Both the position numbers and the translations under genes were made by a program. DNA of 36,192 nucleotides from Pseudomonadota bacterium (GTDB lineage: Bacteria > Pseudomonadota > Gammaproteobacteria > JAADHS01), in assembly GCA_021821045.1 (NCBI GenBank), contig JAKACW010000043.1, positions 1 through 36,192 on the forward strand. Reading direction: 5' to 3'. Under the pieces are notes generated by a model. The model was not told the origin of the DNA. It searched no databases and saw only the letters and a program-made list of their open reading frames with translations. Shown piece by piece: positions 7,915-18,416 of this stretch. Numbering within the stretch: position 1 is the first letter of the stretch; each line of letters begins with the position of its first letter.

Positions 7915-9297
7915 ATGCTGTTTAATTCATATCTATACATCCTAGCGTTCCTGCCTTTGACCTTGGCAGTCTTTTTTTTTGTTTCGGCTCGAGGGGCAGG
8001 TTGGAAGCCCCAGGTTGTTCTCGTCGGCGCCTCGCTTTTTTTTTACGCTTACTGGGACGTCGTCTTTTTGCCCGTCCTACTTGCGAGCATCGGACTCAAC
8101 TTTTTTTGTTCGCGGGTGATATGGCTTGCTCCCACCGCATCGATGCGTCGAAACGCACTGATTGCAGGGATCACAACAAATTTGTTCTTGCTCGGTTACT
8201 TCAAGTACGTTGACTTCGCTATTCAAAATATCAACAGTCTATTTGGCACAAGTTTCGGACCATCGGGTATTCAACTTCCCTTGGGCATCAGTTTTTTTAC
8301 GTTTACTCAGATCGCATTCCTCGTCGACACGTATCGGCGCCTGGCCTCACGGCCCAGCCTGGTTAACTATGCGCTCTTCGTTAGCTACTTTCCGCATTTG
8401 TTGGCGGGGCCGATACTTCACCACCGTGAAATGATGCCCCAGTTCGAGGATCCAAAAAATTGGTCGTTGAGTTACGAAAATTTTGCCCGAGGGCTTTTCC
8501 TCTTCTCGTTGGGGTTGGCGAAAAAGGTGCTCATAGCGGACAACCTCTCTCCCATCGTCAGTGAGGGATACGATTCCGCGCATCAGTGGCAGGCTATTGA
8601 TGCCTGGCTGATAAGCTTGGCGTATACGCTGCAGCTCTACTTTGATTTCTCTGGCTATACCGACATGGCGATCGGCGCATCTCTAATGTTCAATATTCGC
8701 TTGCCCATCAATTTCAACTCACCTTACAAGGCGTTTAGCATCCAGGACTTTTGGCGACGATGGCACATGACGTTGTCCCGTTTCCTTCGCGAGTACCTCT
8801 ATATCCCTTTAGGCGGAAGTCGTTGGGGCGAAGCACGAACTGTCACTTCGATTCTCGTCACATTTCTATTGGGCGGGCTGTGGCACGGCGCGGGTTGGAC
8901 ATTTGTCGTGTGGGGAGCGCTCCATGGGTTGGCGCTGTGCTGCCAGCGGCTATGGGCAATGCTGGGCATGCGGCTGCCCCGATGGAACGCCTGGGTACTG
9001 ACCTTTCTGTTCGTCAACCTGACATGGGTTTATTTCCGCGCACCCTCGGTCGACATCGCGCACGACCTGCTCGAAGGCATGTGCGGATTGCGGGGGATGG
9101 GCAGCCTCCATTTCGGAACGCTGGAGACCATGCTGGTCGCGTTGGGTTTCGCTCTGGTTGTCATTGGGCGCAATTCCAACCAGTTGGCCGGTGAGATGCT
9201 TTGTCGTTTCAGAACCGCCGGTGCAACGAGCCTTTTGCTGGTGGCGTCGGTGTTTTCGATATCAGAAACTACCGAATTCATTTACTTCAACTTCTAG
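7915..9297 (+). CDS. MBOAT-family O-acyltransferase (AlgI/PatA-like)
   Basis: About 460 residues from ATG 7915; the N-terminus MLFNSYLYILAFLPLTL is the usual start of this family and an ACGGG lies nine bases upstream (in-frame alternatives at 7834 GTG and 7906 ATG). It is a polytopic inner-membrane protein. Family motifs include LQLYFDFSGYTDMAIG, FWRRWHMTLSRFLREYLYIPLGG and GGLWHGAGWTFVVWG with the conserved catalytic-type histidine at about 324. AlgI-like MBOATs pass acetyl groups to periplasmic acetylation of polysaccharides or peptidoglycan, usually with an SGNH partner, which follows here after 13 bases. The 5' third has two T9 and two T7 tracts, unusual for a high-GC genome and possible slippage sites. 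Confidence 0.88.
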   Translation: MLFNSYLYILAFLPLTLAVFFFVSARGAGWKPQVVLVGASLFFYAYWDVVFLPVLLASIGLNFFCSRVIWLAPTASMRRNALIAGITTNLFLLGYFKYVDFAIQNINSLFGTSFGPSGIQLPLGISFFTFTQIAFLVDTYRRLASRPSLVNYALFVSYFPHLLAGPILHHREMMPQFEDPKNWSLSYENFARGLFLFSLGLAKKVLIADNLSPIVSEGYDSAHQWQAIDAWLISLAYTLQLYFDFSGYTDMAIGASLMFNIRLPINFNSPYKAFSIQDFWRRWHMTLSRFLREYLYIPLGGSRWGEARTVTSILVTFLLGGLWHGAGWTFVVWGALHGLALCCQRLWAMLGMRLPRWNAWVLTFLFVNLTWVYFRAPSVDIAHDLLEGMCGLRGMGSLHFGTLETMLVALGFALVVIGRNSNQLAGEMLCRFRTAGATSLLLVASVFSISETTEFIYFNF

Positions 9298-9310
9298 CTG
9301 GACTCGACAG

Positions 9311-10507
9311 GTGAGTTATCAGAATTGGCTTTCGTCGGTATTTCTGGTCGTGGTGGTTTTGGCGACCGGTGCGGCCGGTTTTAATTACTTCACAGATCCT
9401 TGGGCTCTAAATCTGCGATGGGTTGTCGATGGTGTGAATCGGTACAAAGCGGAAACCATTGGCGTTGGGCGCCTGACCAAGGCTTACGCTGTTGTCCGCG
9501 AGCGGCCCGTGGCGGCGGTTTTCGGGACATCGACCGCGGAGCAGGGTATCTCGCCAGACCATAACGTTTGGAATGACGTTAGACCGGCGATTAATTTGGC
9601 ATTTCCGGGCGCTTCGATTAGTGAGATTTCCGCGTTTCTGCAATATGCGCACGCTGTTGTCGGCCTGAAGCGCGTTGTGATTGGGTTGGACTTTTTCTCA
9701 TTCAACACTCATCTGGCGCCGAACCCGCAGTTTCGGGAAGCGCTGGCGGCAATGACGAACCCACTCGCTCGAATGCGGCCGTATATCTCGTCCGAAATGC
9801 TATTTGATGGTCTTCGTCAGACTTGGTCTCAGGGTGATTTGGGTCCGTATCATTTGCGTTCGGGGCAGACCGATCCTCAGTCGTTTCATCGATGGAAGCT
9901 TCGAATCCAAGGACATCGCCATCTTTTCTTGTTTAGCGAACGTGGACTGACTCGAGGGCTCCTGCCGGCACCTGTCAGGCGGTACGAGTTTCAAGCCGGC
10001 GATGCTCCTTCAACGATTGAGCAACTGAGCGGGCTGGTGAACTTCTTACGGCGTGAGCGCATCGAAACCAAGCTTTTCATTTCACCGAGCCACGCACGGC
10101 AGACGGAGGTGATCGGGGAACTCGGTCTTTGGCCACAGTTTGAGCGTTGGAAGCGACAAATTGCCAGTGTGGTATACGATGGGAATGCCAGCGTTTCATC
10201 TATCGTTCTTTGGGACTTCGCCGATTATTCGTCGCCGTTGCAGGAGGAGGTGCCTCAATCGCCGGATGGCGATATGCATTGGTTCTGGGATTCCCAGCAC
10301 TATAAACAAGAGCTGGGGGATGTCGTCCTCGCGAAGTTGTTTGGACAACCGACTTCTTCAGCGTTCGATGATTTCGGTCGCCAACTCACTGGTTCGAACG
10401 TTGAGGCGGTCTTGGCAGAGATCCGGCAAAGACGAGTTGCGTATGTTACAACGCACATAAAAGACGTGCTTGAGATCAAGGGTATTGTGGAACAGCAGCG
10501 CAACTGA
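9311..10507 (+). CDS. SGNH-hydrolase-like membrane-anchored protein, MBOAT partner
   Basis: About 398 residues from GTG 9311, 13 bases after the MBOAT stop; an ATG at 9158 lies inside the MBOAT gene and is unlikely. One N-terminal hydrophobic segment (WLSSVFLVVVVLATGAAGF) anchors a periplasmic domain. AVFGTSTAEQGI (S about 74) resembles SGNH block I, and DSQHYKQELG (D about 327, H about 330) resembles the C-terminal DxxH pair. Proteins of this layout pair with MBOATs and transfer or remove O-acyl groups on extracellular glycans (AlgJ/AlgX/DltD-type logic). The glycan is unknown. The assignment rests on weak motifs plus neighbourhood. Confidence 0.65.
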   Translation: MSYQNWLSSVFLVVVVLATGAAGFNYFTDPWALNLRWVVDGVNRYKAETIGVGRLTKAYAVVRERPVAAVFGTSTAEQGISPDHNVWNDVRPAINLAFPGASISEISAFLQYAHAVVGLKRVVIGLDFFSFNTHLAPNPQFREALAAMTNPLARMRPYISSEMLFDGLRQTWSQGDLGPYHLRSGQTDPQSFHRWKLRIQGHRHLFLFSERGLTRGLLPAPVRRYEFQAGDAPSTIEQLSGLVNFLRRERIETKLFISPSHARQTEVIGELGLWPQFERWKRQIASVVYDGNASVSSIVLWDFADYSSPLQEEVPQSPDGDMHWFWDSQHYKQELGDVVLAKLFGQPTSSAFDDFGRQLTGSNVEAVLAEIRQRRVAYVTTHIKDVLEIKGIVEQQRN

Positions 10508-10616
10508 CTATTCGACGAGCGTGCTCGTGATTTGGATCGCTTGGGGAGGGCTCTGAACGCCCGCACGGCCGACAATCCAACCGCCACACATTGACGCCGC
10601 TAAGCGCCCATAAATT

Positions 10617-10693
10617 TGGTCGGGGTGAGAGGATTTGAACCTCCGACCCTCACGTCCCGAACGTGATGCGCTACCAGGCTGCGCTACACCCCG
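10617..10693 (-). tRNA. tRNA-Pro (anticodon CGG)
   Basis: A complete 77-base cloverleaf on the minus strand with encoded CCA. The acceptor stem is CGGGGTG/CACCCCG, the anticodon stem TCACG/CGTGA encloses loop TTCGGGA (anticodon CGG), and the T arm contains GGTTCAAATCC. It reads CCG codons. It lies at the change from lower-GC to higher-GC sequence. Confidence 0.97.
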
Positions 10694-10705
10694 ACTAGGG
10701 CGCTA

Positions 10706-10711
10706 ATTATA
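10706..10711 (-). promoter_or_regulatory. -10 box for tRNA-Pro
   Basis: A perfect TATAAT on the minus strand, 12 bases before the tRNA 5' end. The expected -35 position (AGCCTT at 17 bases) matches poorly, so only the -10 is supported. Confidence 0.5.
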
Positions 10712-10732
10712 GGCTGGCTGTGGGCATAAAGG

Positions 10733-11701
10733 CTAGTGATCGCGGGTCACCGCGAAGTCGGCCAAGGCGATCATGGCGTCTTTATAGGGGTTGCTTGGGA
10801 AGGCGCGCAGGGCGGCAATGGCCGCGTCGGACTCTTTTTTCGCCGCGTTCTTGGTGTAGTCGAGGGCGCCCGTTGATTGGATGGCCTCGACGACAGCGGC
10901 GATATTGTCCCGGCCGCCGTTCTCGATGGCGGAGCGGATGGTCTGGGCCTGGCCCGTACTGCCCGTCGCCATGGCATAGATCAGCGGCAAAGTCGGCTTG
11001 CCCTCGGCCAAATCGTCGCCGATGTTCTTGCCGGTCTGCTCCGAGGCGCCGGTGTAGTCCAGCACATCGTCGATGAGCTGAAACGCGGTGCCCAAATGCA
11101 TGCCATAGGCGGCCAAAGCCTCCGCTTCTGCATCCGGACGCCCGGCGATAATGCCGCCGGATCGCGATGCCGCCTCGAACAGTTTGGCGGTCTTGGAGCG
11201 GATGACGTGCAAGTACTGCTCTTGCGTGGTGTCGGCATTGTTGCAGTTCAAAAGCTGCAGCACTTCCCCCTCGGCGATGGTGTTGGTCGCATCGGCCAGG
11301 ACGGCCATGATGCGCATGTCGTTGACTTCCACCATCATCTGAAACGCGCGGGAGTAGAGGAAATCGCCCACCAATACGCTGGCTTCGTTGCCCCAAATGG
11401 CGTTGGCGGTTTCGCGGCCGCGGCGCAGCTCGGAAGAGTCCACCACGTCGTCATGCAGCAGTGTGGCGGTATGGATGAATTCGACGATTACCGCCAACAG
11501 GTGGTGATTTTGCCCTTGGTAGCCGCAAGCCCCAGCGGCCAACAGCGCCAGGGCGGGCCGCAGCCTTTTCCCGCCACTATTAATAATGTATTGGCCGAGC
11601 TGGTTGATAAGCACGACGTCGGAACGCAGCCGCATCTGGATCAGGCGGTCGACGGCGCGCATATCGTCGCTGATAAGCGCCTTTATTGAATCTAAGGTCA
11701 T
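10733..11701 (-). CDS. ispB: Octaprenyl/polyprenyl diphosphate synthase IspB
   Basis: A 322-residue trans-prenyltransferase that elongates FPP with IPP to make the ubiquinone side chain. The first aspartate-rich motif LLHDDVVDSS (D84, D85, D88), the second QLIDDVLDY and GGKRLRPAL are all present. The length matches the family. It is divergent from rplU, the standard arrangement in gammaproteobacteria, which supports IspB over IspA/GGPP synthase. Confidence 0.93.
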   Translation of the reverse strand: MTLDSIKALISDDMRAVDRLIQMRLRSDVVLINQLGQYIINSGGKRLRPALALLAAGACGYQGQNHHLLAVIVEFIHTATLLHDDVVDSSELRRGRETANAIWGNEASVLVGDFLYSRAFQMMVEVNDMRIMAVLADATNTIAEGEVLQLLNCNNADTTQEQYLHVIRSKTAKLFEAASRSGGIIAGRPDAEAEALAAYGMHLGTAFQLIDDVLDYTGASEQTGKNIGDDLAEGKPTLPLIYAMATGSTGQAQTIRSAIENGGRDNIAAVVEAIQSTGALDYTKNAAKKESDAAIAALRAFPSNPYKDAMIALADFAVTRDH

Positions 11702-11811
11702 GAAATTAATGTCATTTTTGTTTTGGCTGGGTGGCGTACATGCTAACTATCTCGCCGCGGGTTTGCAATATTGCCGGTATTCGGCGCAGGAAACCGGGGC
11801 AAACGTTTGAT

Positions 11812-11840
11812 TTGACTTGGTTAGCTCATGACCGTAAAAT
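11812..11840 (+). promoter_or_regulatory. Sigma-70 promoter for rplU-rpmA
   Basis: TTGACT (11812-11817), exactly 17 bases, then TAAAAT (11835-11840), placing the start site near 11847 and a leader of about 40 bases before the rplU ATG. Confidence 0.7.
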
Positions 11841-11885
11841 TTCGCGTTTCCCAAACCTAGCATTTCAATTCGGGGTCAACGAATC

Positions 11886-12197
11886 ATGTACGCGGTTATC
11901 GAAACCGGTGGCAAACAGTACCGGGTCAGTGAAGGTGATGTTATTCGGGTGGAAAAGCTGCCCGCGGAAGAAGGCTCGAACGTCGAGTTCGACAAAGTGT
12001 TGGCTGTAGGTGAAGGCGCCGGTTTGAAGGTGGGCGCGCCCTACGTCAGCGGCGGCAAGGTGACCGCGGTGGTGCAAGGTGAGGTCAAAGGCGAGAAGCT
12101 CAAGATCGTGAAGTTCCGCCGTCGCAAGCACTACGAGAAGGTGACCGGCCATCGCCAGCACTACACCGAAATTAAGATCACCGGCATTACAGGTTAA
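11886..12197 (+). CDS. rplU: 50S ribosomal protein L21
   Basis: A 103-residue protein, the usual length. [18 protein letters not shown] and the C-terminal [19 protein letters not shown] are diagnostic. L21 binds 23S rRNA in the large subunit. It is separated by 11 bases from rpmA and is read from the promoter at 11812. Confidence 0.98.
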   Translation: MYAVIETGGKQYRVSEGDVIRVEKLPAEEGSNVEFDKVLAVGEGAGLKVGAPYVSGGKVTAVVQGEVKGEKLKIVKFRRRKHYEKVTGHRQHYTEIKITGITG

Positions 12198-12208
12198 GGA
12201 GTACTTCA

Positions 12209-12472
12209 ATGGCACATAAAAAGGCCGGCGGCAGTAGCCGCAACGGGCGCGACTCAGAATCGAAACGACTTGGCGTGAAACGCTTCGGCGGCCAGGTTGT
12301 GCATGCGGGCAGCATTATCGTGCGTCAACGAGGCACGCAGTTCCACGCCGGTGAAAACGTCGGCATGGGACGCGATCACACGTTGTTCGCCAAGGCGGAC
12401 GGCGCGGTTGTGTTCACGACTAAAGGTCCGCAGCGGCGCAGAACGGTTAACATCGTACCGGCTACGACCTAA
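12209..12472 (+). CDS. rpmA: 50S ribosomal protein L27
   Basis: An 87-residue protein. [20 protein letters not shown] at the N-terminus is the peptide that reaches the peptidyl-transferase centre. It has no cleavable N-terminal extension of the Firmicutes type. An AAGGAG lies upstream (near 12197-12201). The gene is followed by an intrinsic terminator before obgE. Confidence 0.98.
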   Translation: MAHKKAGGSSRNGRDSESKRLGVKRFGGQVVHAGSIIVRQRGTQFHAGENVGMGRDHTLFAKADGAVVFTTKGPQRRRTVNIVPATT

Positions 12473-12503
12473 AAAAAGAGCAAAGCATACGCGTGTCAGG
12501 AAG

Positions 12504-12524
12504 ACCCCGCTCTGCGGGGTTTTT
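12504..12524 (+). terminator. Rho-independent terminator after rpmA
   Basis: A seven-base stem ACCCCGC / GCGGGGT with loop TCT and a run of T (12520-12524). It separates the ribosomal pair from obgE, so partial read-through or a separate promoter must feed obgE. Confidence 0.9.
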
Positions 12525-12583
12525 CGTATCTAGAGCAATTTATCCGCGAAGCATCACTTGAAAATTCAGCGAACCTGAATTGA

Positions 12584-14808
<2,225 letters not shown>

Positions 14809-14828
14809 GAAGAACCTTATCGCGTTTC

Positions 14829-14890
14829 GTGGGAGCGGATCATTCCGCGATTGGGTCGGACGAAGAATCGCGGTAAGAAACCGCTCCCAC
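14829..14890. repeat. REPIN 1: paired REP units, a(+)/b(-)
   Basis: Unit a is GTGGGAGCGG, loop ATCATT, CCGCGATT on the plus strand; unit b is the same motif on the minus strand with loop TTTCTTA. The outer arms GTGGGAGCGG/CCGCTCCCAC and inner arms CCGCGATT/AATCGCGG make a nested palindrome. It lies between convergent proB and rpsT. Confidence 0.93.
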
Positions 14891-14914
14891 AGTATGTGGT
14901 CAGTCCGTCGTGTT

Positions 14915-14960
14915 GCGGGAGCGGATTATTCCGCGATGAGGCCAGGCGAAGAATCGCGGT
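14915..14960. repeat. REPIN 2: decayed pair
   Basis: Unit a begins GCGGGAGCGG, loop ATTATT, CCGCGAT. Unit b is cut after GAAGAATCGCGGT and lacks the outer CCGCTCCCAC arm. A separate stem GGTTGC/GCAACC (about 14960-14990) follows where the second arm should be, which could act in 3' end formation for rpsT. Confidence 0.75.
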
Positions 14961-15017
14961 GGTTGCATTAGGCATGCCGCCGTAGCAACCCCCCGCATAA
15001 CAACTGCCCGTGCAGAA

Positions 15018-15290
15018 CTACTTCGCGCCAGCAGCGCGACGAATGGCCTTGTTGAGGCCGCTCTTGTAGCGCGCGGCGGCGTTCTTGTCGATCAAACCTT
15101 TGCGTGCCAAGCGATCGATCTGCGGAACCGCTTCTTTGAACGCGTCTTGCGCAGCGGCGGCATTGCCGGTCTGAGCAGCGGCGCGAACCTTCTTGATGCC
15201 GGTCCGCATGGCGGAGCGCAACGTTACATTATGGGCGCGACGCTTTACTGCCTGACGAGCGCGTTTTTTAGCTTGGGCTGTATTGGCCAA
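15018..15290 (-). CDS. rpsT: 30S ribosomal protein S20
   Basis: A 90-residue basic protein (MANTAQAKKRARQAVKRRAHN) that binds 16S rRNA early in 30S assembly. The start codon is TTG, preceded by AAGGAGA eight bases upstream. E. coli rpsT also starts with UUG, where weak initiation is part of autoregulation by S20. It is divergent from murJ, as in Pseudomonas. Confidence 0.96.
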   Translation of the reverse strand: MANTAQAKKRARQAVKRRAHNVTLRSAMRTGIKKVRAAAQTGNAAAAQDAFKEAVPQIDRLARKGLIDKNAAARYKSGLNKAIRRAAGAK

Positions 15291-15326
15291 GGGGAAATCT
15301 CCTTACCCGGAATTCGAAAGCGCACA

Positions 15327-15355
15327 AATATACTGTTAAGTGGCGCGATTAGCAA
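15327..15355 (-). promoter_or_regulatory. Sigma-70 promoter for rpsT
   Basis: On the minus strand, TTGCTA (15355-15350), 17 bases, then TATATT (15332-15327). The start site near 15320 gives a leader of about 30 bases that includes the AAGGAGA site. Confidence 0.65.
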
Positions 15356-15482
15356 CAGCAGCGTGGATCGAGACGGGTCGACCCGTGTCGCGGCGGCGGC
15401 GTCTCGACTAATGAAATTTTTCTGAAAAAACGGTATCTTAGCGTTCCGATACAGGGTCGAAAGCGAAGGGTCGGGGTGCAGG

Positions 15483-17051
15483 GTGGCGAAATCATTAATC
15501 AGATCGACGGGTACGGTGGGGGGGATGACCCTCATTTCCCGGATCCTGGGATTTGTCCGGGATATGGTCGTCGCCCGCTATTTCGGCGCCGAGGCAGCGA
15601 CTGACGCCTTTTTTGTCGCCTTCAAGATCCCCAACTTTCTGCGCCGGCTATTTGCCGAGGGCGCCTTCTCCCAAGCCTTCGTGCCGGTCTTTACCGAGTT
15701 CAAAACACGTTCCGAACACGACGAGGTCAAACGCTTCGCCGGCGCCGTGGCCGGGACCTTGGGTGGGGTACTGTTGATCGTGACTCTCATCGGAGTCATC
15801 GCGGCGCCGGCGCTCATCGCAGTTTTTGCGCCGGGCTTTTGGGGCGACGAGGTCAAGTTCGAGCTGGCGACGTCCATGCTGCGCCTGACATTCCCCTATT
15901 TGTTTTTCATCGCGTTGACGGCGTTTTGCGGCAGCATGTTGAACGCATACGGACGTTTCGGTGTGCCGGCGTTGACCCCGGTGTGGCTGAACATCGTGCT
16001 CATCGGCGCCGCACTGGGTTTGACGCCGTGGTTCGATATTCCAGTCTACGCTCTGGCGTGGGGTGTATTCATTGCGGGGATCGTACAGTTGGTCTTCCAA
16101 CTACCGTTTCTCTACAAGATGGACATGCTGCCCCGGCCCACTTGGGGTTGGCGCAACGAAGGCGTGCAGCGGGTGTTGAAACTGATGATCCCCGCGATAT
16201 TTGGTTCGTCCGTGGCGCAGATCAACTTGCTCCTGGATACGATCATCGCGTCTTTTCTCGTGACCGGCAGCGTGTCATGGCTGTATTACTCGGATCGTCT
16301 GGTGGAGTTCCCCCTCGGCGTGTTCGGGATCGCACTCGCGACGGTGATTCTGCCGCACTTGTCGGCCAAGCACGCCGAGGCGTCCAGCGAGGCGTTCTCC
16401 CAAACCATCGACTGGGCGCTGCGCTGGACGTTCTTGTTCGGTGTGCCTGCGGCCCTCGGCTTGGCGATATTGGCGGAGCCGGTGTTGGCGACGCTGTTTC
16501 AATACGGTGAGTTCTCGGCCCATGATGTGCGAATGTCCGGCCTCAGTCTGAGTGCCATGAGCATCGGCTTGGTGGCGTTTATTCTGGTGAAGATTTTGGC
16601 GCCGGGATTCTATGCGCGCCAAAATACCAGAACGCCCGTAAAAATCGGCATCATCGCCATGGTCGCCAATATGGGTTTGAACATCGCGATTGTCGTGCCG
16701 ATGGTGTTGCTGGGTGTTGCCGGGCCCCATGCGGGGCTGGCCTTGGCAACCACGTTGTCGGCGTTTCTCAATGCGGGCATGTTGTGGCGCCAATTGCGCA
16801 AGGAAGGGGCGTACATGCCGGCGCCGGGGTGGGCGCGATTGGGCGCGCAGATTACCGCGGCCGCTGTTTTGATGGTTTCGGTTGTCGTCGCGTTGCTGCC
16901 CGATCTTTCGATGTGGAGTCAGTGGCGGGCGTTGGAGCGGCTTCTGAATTTGCTGTTGCTGATCAGCGCCGGCGCGGTCACTTACGCCGCGGCAATTTGG
17001 TTGTTGGGTGTTCGGGGTGATACGTTGCGGCGGTTGCTGCGGCATCGTTGA
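15483..17051 (+). CDS. murJ: Lipid II flippase MurJ (MviN)
   Basis: A 522-residue MOP-superfamily membrane protein starting at GTG, with about 14 hydrophobic segments. The N-terminus STGTVGGMTLISRILGFVRD and the stretch IPNFLRRLFAEGAFSQAFVP are diagnostic. It moves lipid II across the inner membrane for peptidoglycan synthesis. REP elements start 16 bases after the stop. Confidence 0.96.
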   Translation: MAKSLIRSTGTVGGMTLISRILGFVRDMVVARYFGAEAATDAFFVAFKIPNFLRRLFAEGAFSQAFVPVFTEFKTRSEHDEVKRFAGAVAGTLGGVLLIVTLIGVIAAPALIAVFAPGFWGDEVKFELATSMLRLTFPYLFFIALTAFCGSMLNAYGRFGVPALTPVWLNIVLIGAALGLTPWFDIPVYALAWGVFIAGIVQLVFQLPFLYKMDMLPRPTWGWRNEGVQRVLKLMIPAIFGSSVAQINLLLDTIIASFLVTGSVSWLYYSDRLVEFPLGVFGIALATVILPHLSAKHAEASSEAFSQTIDWALRWTFLFGVPAALGLAILAEPVLATLFQYGEFSAHDVRMSGLSLSAMSIGLVAFILVKILAPGFYARQNTRTPVKIGIIAMVANMGLNIAIVVPMVLLGVAGPHAGLALATTLSAFLNAGMLWRQLRKEGAYMPAPGWARLGAQITAAAVLMVSVVVALLPDLSMWSQWRALERLLNLLLLISAGAVTYAAAIWLLGVRGDTLRRLLRHR

Positions 17052-17067
17052 CGAGCATGCGACGAAG

Positions 17068-17091
17068 AATCGCGGAATAATCCGCTCCCAC
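17068..17091 (-). repeat. REP 3: single unit a, minus strand
   Basis: AATCGCGG, loop, CCGCTCCCAC; on the minus strand this is GTGGGAGCGG, loop ATTATT, CCGCGATT. It lies just after murJ. Confidence 0.88.
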
Positions 17092-17106
17092 ACGCGCTCA
17101 TGTTTT

Positions 17107-17167
17107 GTGGGAGCGGTTTCTTACCGCGATTCTTCGCCGATTCAATCGCGGAATAATCCGCTCCCAC
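17107..17167. repeat. REPIN 4: paired units in reverse order, b(+)/a(-)
   Basis: This 61-base element has unit b (loop TTTCTTA) on the plus strand and unit a (loop ATTATT) on the minus strand. It is the same REPIN as the others but inverted, the only full pair seen in this orientation. Confidence 0.92.
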
Positions 17168-17184
17168 CCACTCGCTCACGGCCT

Positions 17185-17207
17185 GTGGGAGCGGATTGTT
17201 CCGCGAT
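17185..17207 (+). repeat. REP 5: single unit a, plus strand
   Basis: GTGGGAGCGG, loop ATTGTT, CCGCGAT. It is the fourth unit in the 210-base murJ-ribF gap. Confidence 0.88.
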
Positions 17208-17261
17208 GCGGCGCCGAAATTGTCGTTGCGGCGAATTAATTGGATCGATTAAAGGTTCCCA

Positions 17262-18197
17262 ATGGAAATCATTCGCGGATTGCACAATCTTCGCCCCCGC
17301 CACCGCGGCTGCATTGCGACCATCGGCAATTTCGATGGCGTGCATCTGGGTCATCAAGCCGTGCTGGGCCAGTTGGCGGAAAAGGCGGCGAGCCTGTCTT
17401 TGCCGACCGTGGTGGTGACTTTCGAACCCCAGCCGCGCGAAGTTTTCACCGCCGGGGCCACGCCGCCGCGATTGAGTCGATTTCGCGAAAAGGTGCAGAC
17501 GCTGCGCCGCTTTTCCGTCGATCGTGTGGTGTGCCTGCGGTTCTCCAAGAAATTCTCCGAGATGACGGCCGAGGAGTTCATTCAGCGCTTGCTCGTCAAC
17601 GGTCTGGGGGTAAAGTATCTCGTCGTCGGCGATGACTTTCGTTTCGGTCATGGCCGCAAAGGCGATTTTGCCTTGTTGAGCCGAGCAGGGGATGCTCACG
17701 GCTTTCAAGTGGCGCGGATGCACAGTTTTTACGTCGACGGCCAGCGCGTGAGCAGTACCTTGATTCGCGACGCACTGCGCGACGGGGATCTGGTCGCGGC
17801 GGAGAAGTATCTAGGGCGACCCTATCGCATGTCGGGTCGCGTCGCCCGGGGCGATCAGCGCGGCCGGACCATCGGTTTTCCCACGGCCAATATCCACTTG
17901 CACCGCAAGGCGACGCCGGTACAGGGTGTCTTTGCGGTGGAGGTGTTTGGGTTGGATCATGAGCCCGCCTTAGGGGTGGCCAACGTCGGCACGCGGCCAA
18001 CAGTGGATGGCACGCGCTCTCTTTTGGAAATCCATTTGTTGGATTTTGCCGGGGATATTTATGGGCGTTACGTGCAGGTGGACTTTTTGCACAAATTGCG
18101 GTCTGAGCAGAAGTTCCCGAACCTCGACGCGCTCAAGGAGCAAATCGCCCGGGACGTCGCCGCGGCGCACCGGTACTTTAGCCAGCCCGGGCCATAA
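17262..18197 (+). CDS. ribF: Bifunctional riboflavin kinase / FMN adenylyltransferase RibF
   Basis: A 311-residue protein making FMN and FAD. The N-terminal nucleotidyltransferase domain has ATIGNFDGVHLGHQ (19-32) and STLIRDAL; the C-terminal riboflavin-kinase domain has GRTIGFPTANI and GVANVGTRPTV. Its place upstream of ileS is conserved in gammaproteobacteria, although here two REPINs separate them. Confidence 0.97.
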   Translation: MEIIRGLHNLRPRHRGCIATIGNFDGVHLGHQAVLGQLAEKAASLSLPTVVVTFEPQPREVFTAGATPPRLSRFREKVQTLRRFSVDRVVCLRFSKKFSEMTAEEFIQRLLVNGLGVKYLVVGDDFRFGHGRKGDFALLSRAGDAHGFQVARMHSFYVDGQRVSSTLIRDALRDGDLVAAEKYLGRPYRMSGRVARGDQRGRTIGFPTANIHLHRKATPVQGVFAVEVFGLDHEPALGVANVGTRPTVDGTRSLLEIHLLDFAGDIYGRYVQVDFLHKLRSEQKFPNLDALKEQIARDVAAAHRYFSQPGP

Positions 18198-18234
18198 ACC
18201 GGTACAATGGGCGCCTGAATTTGGGCTGCCCGTC

Positions 18235-18295
18235 GTGGGAGCGGATCATTCCGCGATTGAATCGGCGAAGAATCGCGGTAAGAAACCGCTCCCAC
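18235..18295. repeat. REPIN 6: a(+)/b(-)
   Basis: A canonical 61-base pair: unit a with loop ATCATT, centre TGAATCGGCGAAG, unit b with loop TTTCTTA on the minus strand. It lies in the ribF-ileS gap. Confidence 0.93.
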
Positions 18296-18314
18296 AACTG
18301 ATGGCCAACTCGAT

Positions 18315-18377
18315 GTACGAAGCGGATTTATCCGCGATGTACTCGGGCGAAGAATCGCGGTAGGAAACCGCTCCCAC
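18315..18377. repeat. REPIN 7: left arm decayed
   Basis: The left unit reads GTACGAAGCGG, loop ATTTAT-like, CCGCGAT, with a damaged outer arm; the right unit b (loop TTTCCTA) is intact. It ends 39 bases before the ileS start. Confidence 0.82.
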
Positions 18378-18416
18378 ATGGTGGGCCCGGCGGAATGACA
18401 TTTTGAGACGAGAGCT

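Noticed and set aside
15470-15483. GGTCGGGGTG near murJ matching the tRNA-Pro 3' end, as a possible att site
   Set aside because: Only ten bases in a GC-rich genome, in the middle of conserved core genes, with no integrase in the window.
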